This document shows positions 25,470 to 33,530 of a stretch of 64,000 nucleotides of DNA, piece after piece. The position numbers were made by a program, and so were the translations under genes. This DNA is from an uncultured Eremococcus sp. (GTDB taxonomy: Bacteria; Bacillota; Bacilli; Lactobacillales; Aerococcaceae): contig CALUDO010000005.1 in assembly GCA_943914835.1 (NCBI GenBank), positions 1 to 64,000 on the forward strand. The letters run 5' to 3'. The notes beneath the pieces were generated by a model, which was given only the letters and a program-made list of their open reading frames with translations, was not told where the DNA came from and did not search any database. How positions within the stretch are numbered: position 1 is the first letter of the stretch; the number at the start of each line of letters is the position of its first letter.

Positions 25470-25494
25470 AAAAAAAGCCAGGTTAGACCTGGCT
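25470..25494 (-). terminator. Intrinsic terminator of the CPBP/XRE/DUF2975 cluster
   Basis: Minus-strand stem AGCCAGGT / ACCTGGCT followed by seven T. It separates this cluster from the mannose PTS promoter. Confidence 0.9.
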
Positions 25495-25570
25495 ATGAGT
25501 AAACTTATGCTTATGACAAAGGATGGAAATGTCCGGGCATAAGAAGGAATATAACAGCTAAAAGATAGAG

Positions 25571-26446
25571 CTAAAAGCTTGGTGAATACACTAGTTGAAT
25601 CATTTGCTTTCCACTGGACCAATCCAAGTCATAATCTACTTCTCTACTGACCTCAATCCACCAACAAATCACAAGTAAGATTCCTAAACAAATTAAAAAA
25701 ATCATAAAGTTAAAGTCTGCCAACCAGGAGGGACCTCCCAAGTCTACCCACTCTGACTTCCAATTATTCATTAAATGGAAAAGCAAGGACCAAGCTAAAG
25801 AGTGTTCTAAAGCGATATATGCCAGTAGTAGACCGGCTATAAAGGTAATAGGGGTCATGACAGGATCCGCATGAAAGAGGGCAAACATTAAGGCTGAGAA
25901 TATCAGGGCCAAGCCTTCCCCATACTTTATAAGGCCTTGCATAAGAACTCCCCGAAAGATTATCTCTTCTGACAAGGGACCCAGTAAACAAAAATACAAA
26001 ATTTCAGTTCCGGAAATTCTTGGGTCCCCTAAGTTTGGAGCCATTTTCAGGGTATATCCAAAGGCCTGGGCTAGATGATTCACACCCGAAAAAAATGGAT
26101 CACATAAATAAGCGATTAAGGTGATTAAAACTAGATACAGCAGAAAGCGTTTAAGAGTCATATTCTGTTTTCTTGGAATAAAGTAAGTCCTTAAGGGTCT
26201 CCTTCCAATTCGTTTGAAAATAAAGAAACCAATAAGAATGGACATCAAGTAATTACTAACATCCGCATAAATATCACCAAGAAAGGGTATCCATCCTAAG
26301 CCTAATAGGTATTGGCGAAATACCTGCCATATTATAAGACACAGAATCATTACCATATAGTATAAGAATAAACTTCGGGTATACCGGCCTAAATCTTTCA
26401 CCAATGGATTTTGCCAAGCTTTAGGACCCTTTAAGGGAAGATTCAT
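25571..26446 (-). CDS. CPBP-family (CAAX-like) intramembrane metalloprotease
   Basis: Polytopic membrane protein with about seven to eight hydrophobic helices. The Abi/CPBP active-site motifs are GPLSEEIIFRGVLMQGL (Glu-Glu-x3-Arg), FALFHAD (first His) and LLFHLMNNW (second His). Such proteins process or protect against peptides, including bacteriocins, in Lactobacillales, but no substrate is evident here. The ATG used follows AAGGCGG by five bases. The preceding XRE gene overlaps the longer reading of this frame, suggesting coupling. Confidence 0.85.
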   Translation of the reverse strand: MNLPLKGPKAWQNPLVKDLGRYTRSLFLYYMVMILCLIIWQVFRQYLLGLGWIPFLGDIYADVSNYLMSILIGFFIFKRIGRRPLRTYFIPRKQNMTLKRFLLYLVLITLIAYLCDPFFSGVNHLAQAFGYTLKMAPNLGDPRISGTEILYFCLLGPLSEEIIFRGVLMQGLIKYGEGLALIFSALMFALFHADPVMTPITFIAGLLLAYIALEHSLAWSLLFHLMNNWKSEWVDLGGPSWLADFNFMIFLICLGILLVICWWIEVSREVDYDLDWSSGKQMIQLVYSPSF

Positions 26447-26460
26447 TATTCCGCCTTCTT

Positions 26461-26673
26461 TCAATTCAAATCATCAGGAATATACTCTAGAATATCTCCT
26501 GGTTGACAATCCAAAGCTTGACAGATTGCCTCCAGGGTGGTGAAACGAATGGCCTTGGCCCTGCCTGTTTTTAGGACAGATAGGTTGGCGGGAGTGATAC
26601 CTACACGCGCGGACAACTCATTCAAGGACATCTTCTGTTTGGCTAATTCAACATCTAAATTTACTTGAATCAT
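26461..26673 (-). CDS. XRE-family transcriptional regulator (YozG type)
   Basis: 70-residue stand-alone HTH: LAKQKMSLNELSARVGITPANLSVLKTGRAKAIRFTTLEAICQALDCQPGDILEY is the full Cro/cI-like domain read in sequence order (described, not quoted in full, by its residues 9-64). Such mini-regulators are typically paired with a DUF2975 membrane protein, as here (10 bases apart). A 23-base palindrome ahead of the pair is a plausible binding site. Confidence 0.88.
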   Translation of the reverse strand: MIQVNLDVELAKQKMSLNELSARVGITPANLSVLKTGRAKAIRFTTLEAICQALDCQPGDILEYIPDDLN

Positions 26674-26683
26674 GAGAGCCTCC

Positions 26684-27199
26684 TTATATAGTTAACTCAT
26701 TTTCTTCAGCTATTTCCTGAGCCCTTTGTAAGAGCAGGGCAAAACACCATACAACCACTGCGGCCAAAAGATAGGACCCATCCACTAGATTGACAACTAG
26801 GTAAGCCTGGCCAGCTTGAAGGAGGCTTTCCAAGACCCCTTTAATGACAGCTAAGAAGGCAAGGACGCCAGCTGCATGTTTGGCTAGAGACACATTAGCT
26901 GCTATAAAAACTTGGTCTTTGAAAATATTCACTAAGAAAGATTTCATCTTAAAGAGCAAGTAAGTACCTACAACCCGTTGAAGACCAGCTAGAACAACAA
27001 TCCAGCGATTATCCAAATGATCCAAGACTGGACTTAAGGTTAAAGTCGCGTCAGTTTGATCAGCCAGATTTTGCAGAGAATCAATTAGACCCCCCCTGGT
27101 TAGGACAGCCCCCATGAGCAAGATTAAACCAATAATATTAAAGACTATAAAGACATTCATCACCCATTGACTGGTTACCACTAATTTATGAGATTTCAT
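26684..27199 (-). CDS. DUF2975 membrane protein
   Basis: 171 residues with four transmembrane segments (about 13-33, 66-82, 105-125, 135-157). The C-terminal end, FALLLQRAQEIAEENELTI, matches the DUF2975 signature that precedes a short acidic tail. The family is found fused operonically to YozG-like regulators and probably senses a membrane signal or modulates the regulator; this is inference. A consensus promoter and palindrome lie upstream. Confidence 0.82.
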   Translation of the reverse strand: MKSHKLVVTSQWVMNVFIVFNIIGLILLMGAVLTRGGLIDSLQNLADQTDATLTLSPVLDHLDNRWIVVLAGLQRVVGTYLLFKMKSFLVNIFKDQVFIAANVSLAKHAAGVLAFLAVIKGVLESLLQAGQAYLVVNLVDGSYLLAAVVVWCFALLLQRAQEIAEENELTI

Positions 27200-27224
27200 T
27201 TGACTTCCTCCTTTTCACAGCCCT

Positions 27225-27280
27225 ATTATATCCTCTTTGTTAATGAAATTCAATAGTTATTTATCGTTAAACGATAAATA
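27225..27280 (-). promoter_or_regulatory. Promoter and palindromic operator candidate of the DUF2975-XRE genes
   Basis: Minus strand: TTGAAT (27248-27253), 17-base spacer, TATAAT (27225-27230). Four bases upstream of the -35 lies a perfect 23-base palindrome, half-site TATTTATCGTT, centre 27269 (27258-27280). Confidence 0.75.
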
Positions 27281-27298
27281 TTTATCTTAAAAGACAAA

Positions 27299-27325
27299 AA
27301 AACACTCCGGTTTCCCGGAGTGGCT
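27299..27325 (-). terminator. Intrinsic terminator of the gntR gene
   Basis: Minus-strand stem CACTCCGG / CCGGAGTG with a GAAA loop, then TTTTTTT. Confidence 0.92.
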
Positions 27326-28026
27326 TAAAATTGAGTTTGTAAATAAAAGGCAACATCTTCTTGTCGGTAACGAATTAAAGAATAATCAAAAGGAGCTCCA
27401 TTGTGGAGGTGGTGGATACTCTCTAACAAGAAGCAGGCCTGACCTTCTTCTGCTTTTAAATGCCTAGCCTGGGTCTGATTTAAATGGTCCAGCTTAACAA
27501 CAATATCGGCGAAGCCAATTTTGAGTTGGAGACCTTCCTCTATATAAGTAAAAATAGACTCAGACACTATTTGTTCATTAAGATAAGTTACATAGGCCTT
27601 ATTATAATATGATTCTTCATAGCAATAGGCTTGTCCATCAATGTAACGAATTCGACTCACGTAGTAAACCTTCTGCCTAGCCGGAATCTTGAGAGCCGCT
27701 CGGACACTTGTACTGGGAGTCATCTCTTCAAGGGACACCACTGTGGACAAATCATCGAAGGTCTGAGAATCCAGCTTTAAACCCTGGGCTTCTAAGAGGT
27801 TAATATAACCTGCCTTGTGATTCGAACGAACATAGATTCCCGACCCACGCACCTGATATATCTTGCCATGGGATTCTAGAAGCGCCAAGGCCTTGACCAA
27901 GGTGGAACGACTGGCCTCAAAGAGGACAACGAGCTCTTTCAAACTGGGCAACTTGTCTCCATGGCTTAAATGCTTATCCTTAATGTATCGATTAATTTCT
28001 TGGGCAATTGCTTGGTACTTAAGCAC
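27325..28026 (-). CDS. GntR-family regulator with UTRA domain
   Basis: N-terminal winged HTH (about residues 3-68: INRYIKDKHLSHGDKLPSLKELVVLF and SRSTLVKALALLESHGKIYQVRGSGIYV), then a UTRA effector domain (about 85-233, ARQKVYYVSRIRYIDGQAYCYEESYYN). HutC/TreR-like regulators of this type usually sense a sugar phosphate. The start used is a GTG seven bases after GGAGG. No sugar gene is adjacent on the same strand, so the target is unclear. It is transcribed from its own upstream region. Confidence 0.88.
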   Translation of the reverse strand: MLKYQAIAQEINRYIKDKHLSHGDKLPSLKELVVLFEASRSTLVKALALLESHGKIYQVRGSGIYVRSNHKAGYINLLEAQGLKLDSQTFDDLSTVVSLEEMTPSTSVRAALKIPARQKVYYVSRIRYIDGQAYCYEESYYNKAYVTYLNEQIVSESIFTYIEEGLQLKIGFADIVVKLDHLNQTQARHLKAEEGQACFLLESIHHLHNGAPFDYSLIRYRQEDVAFYLQTQF

Positions 28027-28084
28027 ACCTTCACCTCCAAACATCACTGAACTTATATAATATTACTATAGCAGATATTCCCAG

Positions 28085-28567
28085 TTATTTCTGGCAATGC
28101 TGAATACGGTCTTGATGAAGACTTTCTAAATTCAGAAGAGCCTTCTTCATGGCCAAGCCTCCAGCATAACCAGTCAAAGACCCATCTGCCCCAATGACTC
28201 GGTGGCAAGGGACTAGAATCCACAAAGGGTTACGCCCTACGGCACCACCGATGGCTTGACTGGCCCGTGGCTGCCCTATAGCTGCTGCAATTTGACCGTA
28301 GCTACGGGTCTTCCCGTAAGGTATATCTAAAAGAGCCCGCCAAACCTTGACTTGGAAATCAGTTCCTTGCATCTGGAAGGGGAGGTCAAATATTCGCCGT
28401 TCTCTTGCCAGATATTCCTGTATTTGCTTAAAGGTCTGGTTGGATAGCTTATTAGGCAGAGATGCTTCTGAAGGCTGAGCTTGGTTCCTTATAGAAACTA
28501 GCTTATCGTCATCATAAGATACGCGAAGATAGCCAAACTTAAAGGGATAGGTCGCATGCCGGATCAT
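28085..28567 (-). CDS. ogt: Methylated-DNA--protein-cysteine methyltransferase
   Basis: Suicide repair protein that takes methyl groups from O6-methylguanine. The active-site motif is PCHRVIGADGSLTGYAGG near residue 127, preceded by the recognition helix TRSYGQIAAAIGQPRASQAIGGAVGRNP. 160 residues, typical of Ogt. Its second repair companion, tag, is elsewhere in the window. Divergent from rpiR. Confidence 0.93.
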   Translation of the reverse strand: MIRHATYPFKFGYLRVSYDDDKLVSIRNQAQPSEASLPNKLSNQTFKQIQEYLARERRIFDLPFQMQGTDFQVKVWRALLDIPYGKTRSYGQIAAAIGQPRASQAIGGAVGRNPLWILVPCHRVIGADGSLTGYAGGLAMKKALLNLESLHQDRIQHCQK

Positions 28568-28709
28568 AGTCCGCCCTCCTTTCCTTGATATTCAGTATTA
28601 ATAGAATAGCATATTTTCTCTGAATATATGCCAATGCACATCTTTATTCCTAAAAACAAAGAACTAGTGTAGACTTAAATGTAGATAAGTATATAGACTG
28701 GGGGACATC

Positions 28710-29468
28710 ATGAATCAATTATTATCATACATCAAAAAGAAAAGCGATAATCTATCTCCTTTAGAGAAAGAGGTGGTTAACTTCATTATCGATAACCCAG
28801 ATACCATCGCCAACATTACAATGAAACAATTTTCAAATATGACTTTTGTATCTAATGCGACCATTTCTCGAACAATTAAACACTTAGGATTTAAAAATTA
28901 TCAGGAATTTAAACTAAAACTACAGGACTCTATTATCAAATCTTCACAAAATAAACACACACTCAAAGATGATTTCCCTGACCATTTAATGGACCTCATT
29001 GCAAAAACATTCAATAATCCATCTACTCAATACATTGATTCTTTTATAAATATCATAGAAACTGCTAACCGTATTGAAATCTTTGGTGTTGGTGGAAGTA
29101 CCCCTATTGCTCAAGATCTAGCCCGTAAATATATGTTTCTTAAGAAACAAGCCTTTGCACGTACTGATTGGGATGAGTTGGAATATATATCAGAAAATCT
29201 TACTGAGAAAGATTTAGCCATCTTCGTATCTTTAAGTGGTGAAACTAAACAGCTTATTCAGTATGCTAATAATTTAAAAAATCGTAATGTTCCTATCCTA
29301 AGCCTAATTGGTCGAGAAAACTCCACCTTAGCCTCTTACTCAAAGTACTCAATGATTTCTTATTCAACCATTCATTACTATCATTCTGTCGACATAAGCT
29401 CCAGAGCACCAATGTCCGCTCTTATTGATTACTTGATTCATCGTCATATCAAAACATTACACCCTTGA
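28710..29468 (+). CDS. RpiR/MurR-family regulator with SIS domain
   Basis: N-terminal HTH of the RpiR type (about residues 1-77: LSPLEKEVVNFIIDNPDTIANITMKQFSNMTFVSNATISRTIKHLGF in outline) and a C-terminal SIS sugar-phosphate binding domain (about 105-240, with FGVGGSTPIAQDLARKYMFL and VSLSGETKQLIQYANNLK). It stands 108 bases ahead of malX and malY and probably regulates them in response to the sugar phosphate they make. Its A+T-rich codon use is higher than in the surrounding minus-strand genes. GGGGGAC precedes the ATG. Confidence 0.88.
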   Translation: MNQLLSYIKKKSDNLSPLEKEVVNFIIDNPDTIANITMKQFSNMTFVSNATISRTIKHLGFKNYQEFKLKLQDSIIKSSQNKHTLKDDFPDHLMDLIAKTFNNPSTQYIDSFINIIETANRIEIFGVGGSTPIAQDLARKYMFLKKQAFARTDWDELEYISENLTEKDLAIFVSLSGETKQLIQYANNLKNRNVPILSLIGRENSTLASYSKYSMISYSTIHYYHSVDISSRAPMSALIDYLIHRHIKTLHP

Positions 29469-29485
29469 AAAAATTTACAAAATAA

Positions 29486-29542
29486 TGAAATCGTTTACTT
29501 GTTTAATAAATGGGCTTTTTTTCTTAGTGATAAAACTATAAT
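29486..29542 (+). promoter_or_regulatory. cre site and promoter of malX-malY
   Basis: TGAAATCGTTTACT (29486-29499) resembles a CcpA operator with one mismatch at the end. TATAAT (29537-29542) is the -10; the -35 is poor, which suits a regulated promoter. AAAGGAAG precedes the malX start at 29576. Confidence 0.65.
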
Positions 29543-29575
29543 AAGGATAATAAGTTAAGAAAAGGAAGTGGATTA

Positions 29576-31159
29576 ATGAATAAATCAGTCAGAACATCTA
29601 AACCGTCAAAAATGGAATTCTTTCAAGGTTTAGGTAGAACCTTCATGTTACCCGTTGCCTTATTGGCTTTCATGGGACTGTTACTTGGACTTGGTAGTGC
29701 CTTCACAAGTCCTTCGATGATAGAAGCTATCCCTCTTTTTGAGAATAAGTGGCTTCAAATTATCTTTAGCTTTATGTCAACGCTTGGTGGGTTTGCCTTC
29801 TCATACTTACCCGCTCTATTCGCAATGGCCATACCTCTTGGTCTTGCCCGTAGGGAGAAAGGTGTAGCTGCTTTTTCCGGTTTCGTAGCTTATGTTGTCA
29901 TGCATTTATCAATTTCTTTCTATCTATCATTCTCTAATACTCTAGCTGACCAAGAAGCCATGAAAGAAGTTGGTCAAAGTTTAGTATTTGGAATCCAGTC
30001 CTTGGAAATGGGAGTTCTTGGTGGGATTTTGGCAGGGATTATCACCTACTATCTCCATGAAAAATTCTATAATGTGGAATTGCCCGACAGTTTTGCATTT
30101 TTCTCAGGTGTACGCTTTGTACCTATCATTACATCTCTGACCATGGGTCTGATAGGTCTCATCCTACCACTCATCTGGCCTTTCTTTGCAAACATAATCC
30201 AAGGAATGGGTCATCTTATACAAAAAGCCGGTGTCTTTGGCCCCTTCCTTTTCGGTTCAGGTGAACGTCTCCTTCTCCCATTTGGTCTTCACCATATTCT
30301 AGTAGCCATGATTCGATTTACAGATGCAGGGGGGACAGCCCAAGTCGATGGAAGCACTGTTTCAGGGGCACTTAATATTTTTTACTCTCAACTAAATGCT
30401 GGGGAGATTATTTCACCTCAAGCGACTGCTTTTCTCTCCCAAGGAAAAATGCCCACTTTCATGTTTGGTCTACCCGCTGCAGCTTTAGCAATGTACCATA
30501 CAGCTATGCCAGCAAACCAGAGCAAAGTAAAGGGACTACTTCTATCAGGCGTGATTGCTTGTGCAGTTACAGGAATTACCGAACCAATTGAATTCTTATT
30601 CCTCTTTATTAGCCCACTTCTATGGATATTCCATGTGGTTATGACAGGGGCCGGTTTTATGCTAATGAGTTTATTAGGGGTTACCATTGGTAATACAGAT
30701 GGTGGTCTGCTCGACTTCATTGTCTTTGGGATTATGCAAGGCAATTATACTAAGTGGTGGTTAGTTATTATAGTCGGTCTTATCTGGGCAGCTATTTATT
30801 ACTTTGTTTTCAAAACAGTGATTCTCAAACAAAACTTAGCCACTCCAGGTCGGACTGATGCTAAATTTGATGAGCATACAAATTATAGTAAAGAGGAATT
30901 AAGTACTGAAGGAAAAATCGCTAATTTTGATGTAAGTGAACTCTTAGCCGGTCTGGGGGGTAAAGATAATATTGAATCATTAGACAATTGTGTTACCCGC
31001 CTCCGTATGGTCCTTAAAGATGGTAGTTTAGTCAATGATGACAAGCTTAAACAGGAGGGAGCACTGGGCGTTATTCACCTCGATGACCATAATGTTCAAG
31101 TAGTTATCGGTACCAAAGTAGCTTCTGTAAGAGATCGTCTTGAAGATTACCTTGCGTAA
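29576..31159 (+). CDS. malX: PTS glucose/maltose-type transporter subunit IICB (MalX-like)
   Basis: Membrane permease with a fused phosphocarrier. Residues about 15-425 form the ten-helix IIC domain of the glucose superfamily (ALFAMAIPLGLARREKGVAAFSGF; LLPFGLHHILVAMIRF; ITEPIEFLFLF, the conserved substrate motif), then a linker and a IIB domain whose phosphorylated residue is Cys472 (LDNCVTRLRMVL). A IIA domain is not attached and must come from elsewhere. Pairing with malY and an rpiR gene suggests an alpha-glucoside or a related sugar; the substrate is not proven. Confidence 0.9.
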   Translation: MNKSVRTSKPSKMEFFQGLGRTFMLPVALLAFMGLLLGLGSAFTSPSMIEAIPLFENKWLQIIFSFMSTLGGFAFSYLPALFAMAIPLGLARREKGVAAFSGFVAYVVMHLSISFYLSFSNTLADQEAMKEVGQSLVFGIQSLEMGVLGGILAGIITYYLHEKFYNVELPDSFAFFSGVRFVPIITSLTMGLIGLILPLIWPFFANIIQGMGHLIQKAGVFGPFLFGSGERLLLPFGLHHILVAMIRFTDAGGTAQVDGSTVSGALNIFYSQLNAGEIISPQATAFLSQGKMPTFMFGLPAAALAMYHTAMPANQSKVKGLLLSGVIACAVTGITEPIEFLFLFISPLLWIFHVVMTGAGFMLMSLLGVTIGNTDGGLLDFIVFGIMQGNYTKWWLVIIVGLIWAAIYYFVFKTVILKQNLATPGRTDAKFDEHTNYSKEELSTEGKIANFDVSELLAGLGGKDNIESLDNCVTRLRMVLKDGSLVNDDKLKQEGALGVIHLDDHNVQVVIGTKVASVRDRLEDYLA

Positions 31160-31169
31160 GGAGGGTTTT

Positions 31170-32336
31170 ATGGATTTTGACGAAATAATTGATCGCAAAG
31201 GCACCTTCTGTACCCAATGGGACTATGTTGAAGACCGTTTTGGTAAGAAAGATTTGCTTCCCTTTACCATTTCCGATACAGACTTTGCCATTCCTGAGCA
31301 AATACAAATACAACTTTTTCAACGAATGAAACACCCTGTCTTTGGTTATACTCGTTGGAACCACCTAGAGTTTAAATCTAGTGTTGTTTCTTGGTTTAAA
31401 TCACGCTTTAATATTATGATTCAAGACGATTGGATTGTATATAGTCCATCCGTGATATACTCTATCTCTCAACTCATTGATATTTTAACCCAACCGGGTG
31501 ATGGAATTATTACACAAACCCCAGCCTACGATGCCTTCTTTAAAACTATAAGCGGAAATAAACGTGTCTTAGTAGAAAACAAGTTAATCTATAATAATGG
31601 CTATTATACAATCGATTTTGTAACCCTAGAAGAACAATTAAAGAAAGATTCTAATAAAGTGCTTCTCCTTTGCTCGCCCCATAACCCTACCGGTAGGGTC
31701 TGGAGTCATTCAGAATTATATAACTTAGTCTATCTTTGCAAAAAATATAATGTCTTCATTATCTCAGATGAAATTCATATGGATATTCTAAGAGACAATA
31801 AAAGTCATATTCCAATTAGTTACTTTGACTATGATCAAATTGCCTTATGCAGTTCGGGAAGTAAGACGTTTAATTTTCCTGGTTTGATTTTCTCATATGC
31901 TCTTATTCCAGATGACAAACTAAGACAAGAGTTCCTCTTTCATTTAAAAAACCAGCATGGCTTATCATCAACGAGTATCCTTGGTATGCATGCAACTATG
32001 ACTGCTTATAATGAATGTAATCAATGGGTGAATGATTTAAACGCTTATGTAGATAAGAACATTGAAATAACTACAGAATTTCTTAAAAAAAATCTTCCTC
32101 CAATTGTTACCACTCAGTCTGAAGCTTCCTACTTGATGTGGCTGGATATCTCACAAATACCTCTGAGTCCTGATGAAATTCAAAAACGATTGATTAATAT
32201 TGGCCATGTAGCTATCATGGATGGCCGTACATACGGTGGGAATGGTGATAATTTTCTAAGGCTAAATATTGGCTGTTCAAAATATAAATTGTTAGATGGC
32301 CTAGAACGAATGAAACAATCTCTTGAAAATATATAG
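31170..32336 (+). CDS. malY: MalY/PatB-type PLP-dependent aminotransferase-fold enzyme
   Basis: Fold-type I PLP enzyme, probably a C-S beta-lyase (cystathionase) like E. coli MalY and PatB. PLP lysine is Lys232 (SSGSKTFNFPGL); HNPTGR (171-176) and SDEIH (199-203, Asp200 holding the pyridine nitrogen) complete the site. The ATG used is five bases after AAGGAGG; an upstream in-frame ATG lies inside malX. In E. coli MalY also represses maltose genes independently of catalysis; whether it does so here is unknown. A terminator follows at once. Confidence 0.9.
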   Translation: MDFDEIIDRKGTFCTQWDYVEDRFGKKDLLPFTISDTDFAIPEQIQIQLFQRMKHPVFGYTRWNHLEFKSSVVSWFKSRFNIMIQDDWIVYSPSVIYSISQLIDILTQPGDGIITQTPAYDAFFKTISGNKRVLVENKLIYNNGYYTIDFVTLEEQLKKDSNKVLLLCSPHNPTGRVWSHSELYNLVYLCKKYNVFIISDEIHMDILRDNKSHIPISYFDYDQIALCSSGSKTFNFPGLIFSYALIPDDKLRQEFLFHLKNQHGLSSTSILGMHATMTAYNECNQWVNDLNAYVDKNIEITTEFLKKNLPPIVTTQSEASYLMWLDISQIPLSPDEIQKRLINIGHVAIMDGRTYGGNGDNFLRLNIGCSKYKLLDGLERMKQSLENI

Positions 32337-32340
32337 AAAA

Positions 32341-32373
32341 GAAGGAGCTTAAATAAATTTTTAAGCTCCTTCT
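32341..32373 (+). terminator. Intrinsic terminator after malY
   Basis: Perfect stem GAAGGAGCTTAAA / TTTAAGCTCCTTC, then TTTTCTCTCTT. Confidence 0.9.
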
Positions 32374-32377
32374 TTTC

Positions 32378-32631
32378 TCTCTTACCACTTCAAGTACTAT
32401 AGACCAAATCACCAATAGTAGCGAATATTTAGCACAATCATCCTCCGCTCCCTCTAAAAAACCACCAACAAATTCAAAAAATATCCTATGATAACTAATA
32501 AGTCCAGAGTACCAGATACTAACATCCCTTATAGTCAGAGTATTAAATACCAGAAACATGCCTTCGTTGATAGACCAGCTATCATCAATGTTTGAGTCGC
32601 TTGATACTATAACCCAATGCCAGTCAGACAA
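32378..32631 (-). pseudogene. Unrecognised open stretch, possibly a gene remnant
   Basis: About 85 codons open on the minus strand with protein-like composition (SDWHWVIVSSDSNIDD, then INEGMFLVFNTLTIRDVSIW, GGFLEGAEDD). It has a TTG as the only plausible start and no Shine-Dalgarno, and the frame then runs on through the malY terminator into antisense malY, which no real gene would do. I read it as the remains of a truncated gene; it could also be a short functional gene with an unusual end. No family recognised. Confidence 0.3.
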
Positions 32632-32661
32632 CGTCTTTAATCAATTAATAAAGTAAAATAA

Positions 32662-32700
32662 GAACCCCCGACCTCAGTCACCCAAGGTCGGGGTCTTTTT
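32662..32700. terminator. Bidirectional terminator after the phn operon
   Basis: Stem CCCCCGACCT / AGGTCGGGG with T-rich runs on both sides; it ends the phnDCEE transcript on the minus strand. Confidence 0.88.
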
Positions 32701-32704
32701 ATTA

Positions 32705-33520
32705 TTATTCCCCGTATGCCAAGCGTCGGCGGATTCGGGTGGATAAGAATTCTACTAAGAGAACAAGGAGAATAAGGCCGAGCAGGATCGCCCCTACTTG
32801 ACTCCAACGATAAGAGTTGATGGCAAACATCAGGGGAGCCCCAATACCGCCAGCTCCCACTAGGCCCAGGGTAGTAGCATCACGGATGTTCATATCGAAT
32901 CGATAGATAATCGTGGAAAGGGCAGAGGCAGATAATTGAGGAATAATCCCAAAGCGAATCGTCTGCCAGGTAGTTGCGCCCATTGATTTGAAGGCTTCGA
33001 CAACCGAGTCATCAATATTCATAATCGCTTCGGACAGTAACTTGGTCAACATTCCAATCGAAGTAAAGGTCATGGTCATAACTCCAGCAAAGGGACCGGG
33101 ACCAGTTACTCGGATAAACATCAAACCATAAACTATGGCTGGGACCGTGCGAATCATCATGATCAGCAGGTTCACCATGAAGGCCAACCACTTAGTTACA
33201 ATATTGGGGGCCGATAAGAAGGCTAGGGGGAGGGCCAGGATAGATCCGATAATAGTTCCGATGATAGCAATGCAGACAGTTTCAAATAAGAGAAACCAGA
33301 GTCCTTTTTTGGAGAAATCGGTCAACATATCAATACTCGGGGTGAAAAGGCCTTTGACAATACTGTAAGCTACTTCCCAGCCGTCTCCCCGGTAATTATC
33401 GAAGTTGACTACTGAAGAAGACCAAATAAGAAGGCCGATAACAAGGACTGTTACCAAGAAATGAAAAATTCGGTAATTGGGTTCCTTATCAAACATAGCA
33501 TCAATCGAGTTTCTTTCCAT
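32705..33520 (-). CDS. phnE: Phosphonate-type ABC transporter permease PhnE (second copy)
   Basis: 271-residue permease with about six helices. PhnE-specific features: ESMGATTWQTIRFGIIPQ-like EAA loop (here FKSMGATTWQTIRFGIIPQL), FRFDMNIRDATTLGLVGAGGIG near the C-terminus, and IRTVPAIVYGLMFI. AGGAGG is seven bases from the ATG. It is the last gene of the operon and pairs with the upstream permease to form a heterodimeric channel (inference from two non-identical copies). Confidence 0.9.
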   Translation of the reverse strand: MERNSIDAMFDKEPNYRIFHFLVTVLVIGLLIWSSSVVNFDNYRGDGWEVAYSIVKGLFTPSIDMLTDFSKKGLWFLLFETVCIAIIGTIIGSILALPLAFLSAPNIVTKWLAFMVNLLIMMIRTVPAIVYGLMFIRVTGPGPFAGVMTMTFTSIGMLTKLLSEAIMNIDDSVVEAFKSMGATTWQTIRFGIIPQLSASALSTIIYRFDMNIRDATTLGLVGAGGIGAPLMFAINSYRWSQVGAILLGLILLVLLVEFLSTRIRRRLAYGE

Positions 33521-33530
33521 TTGAACCCTC

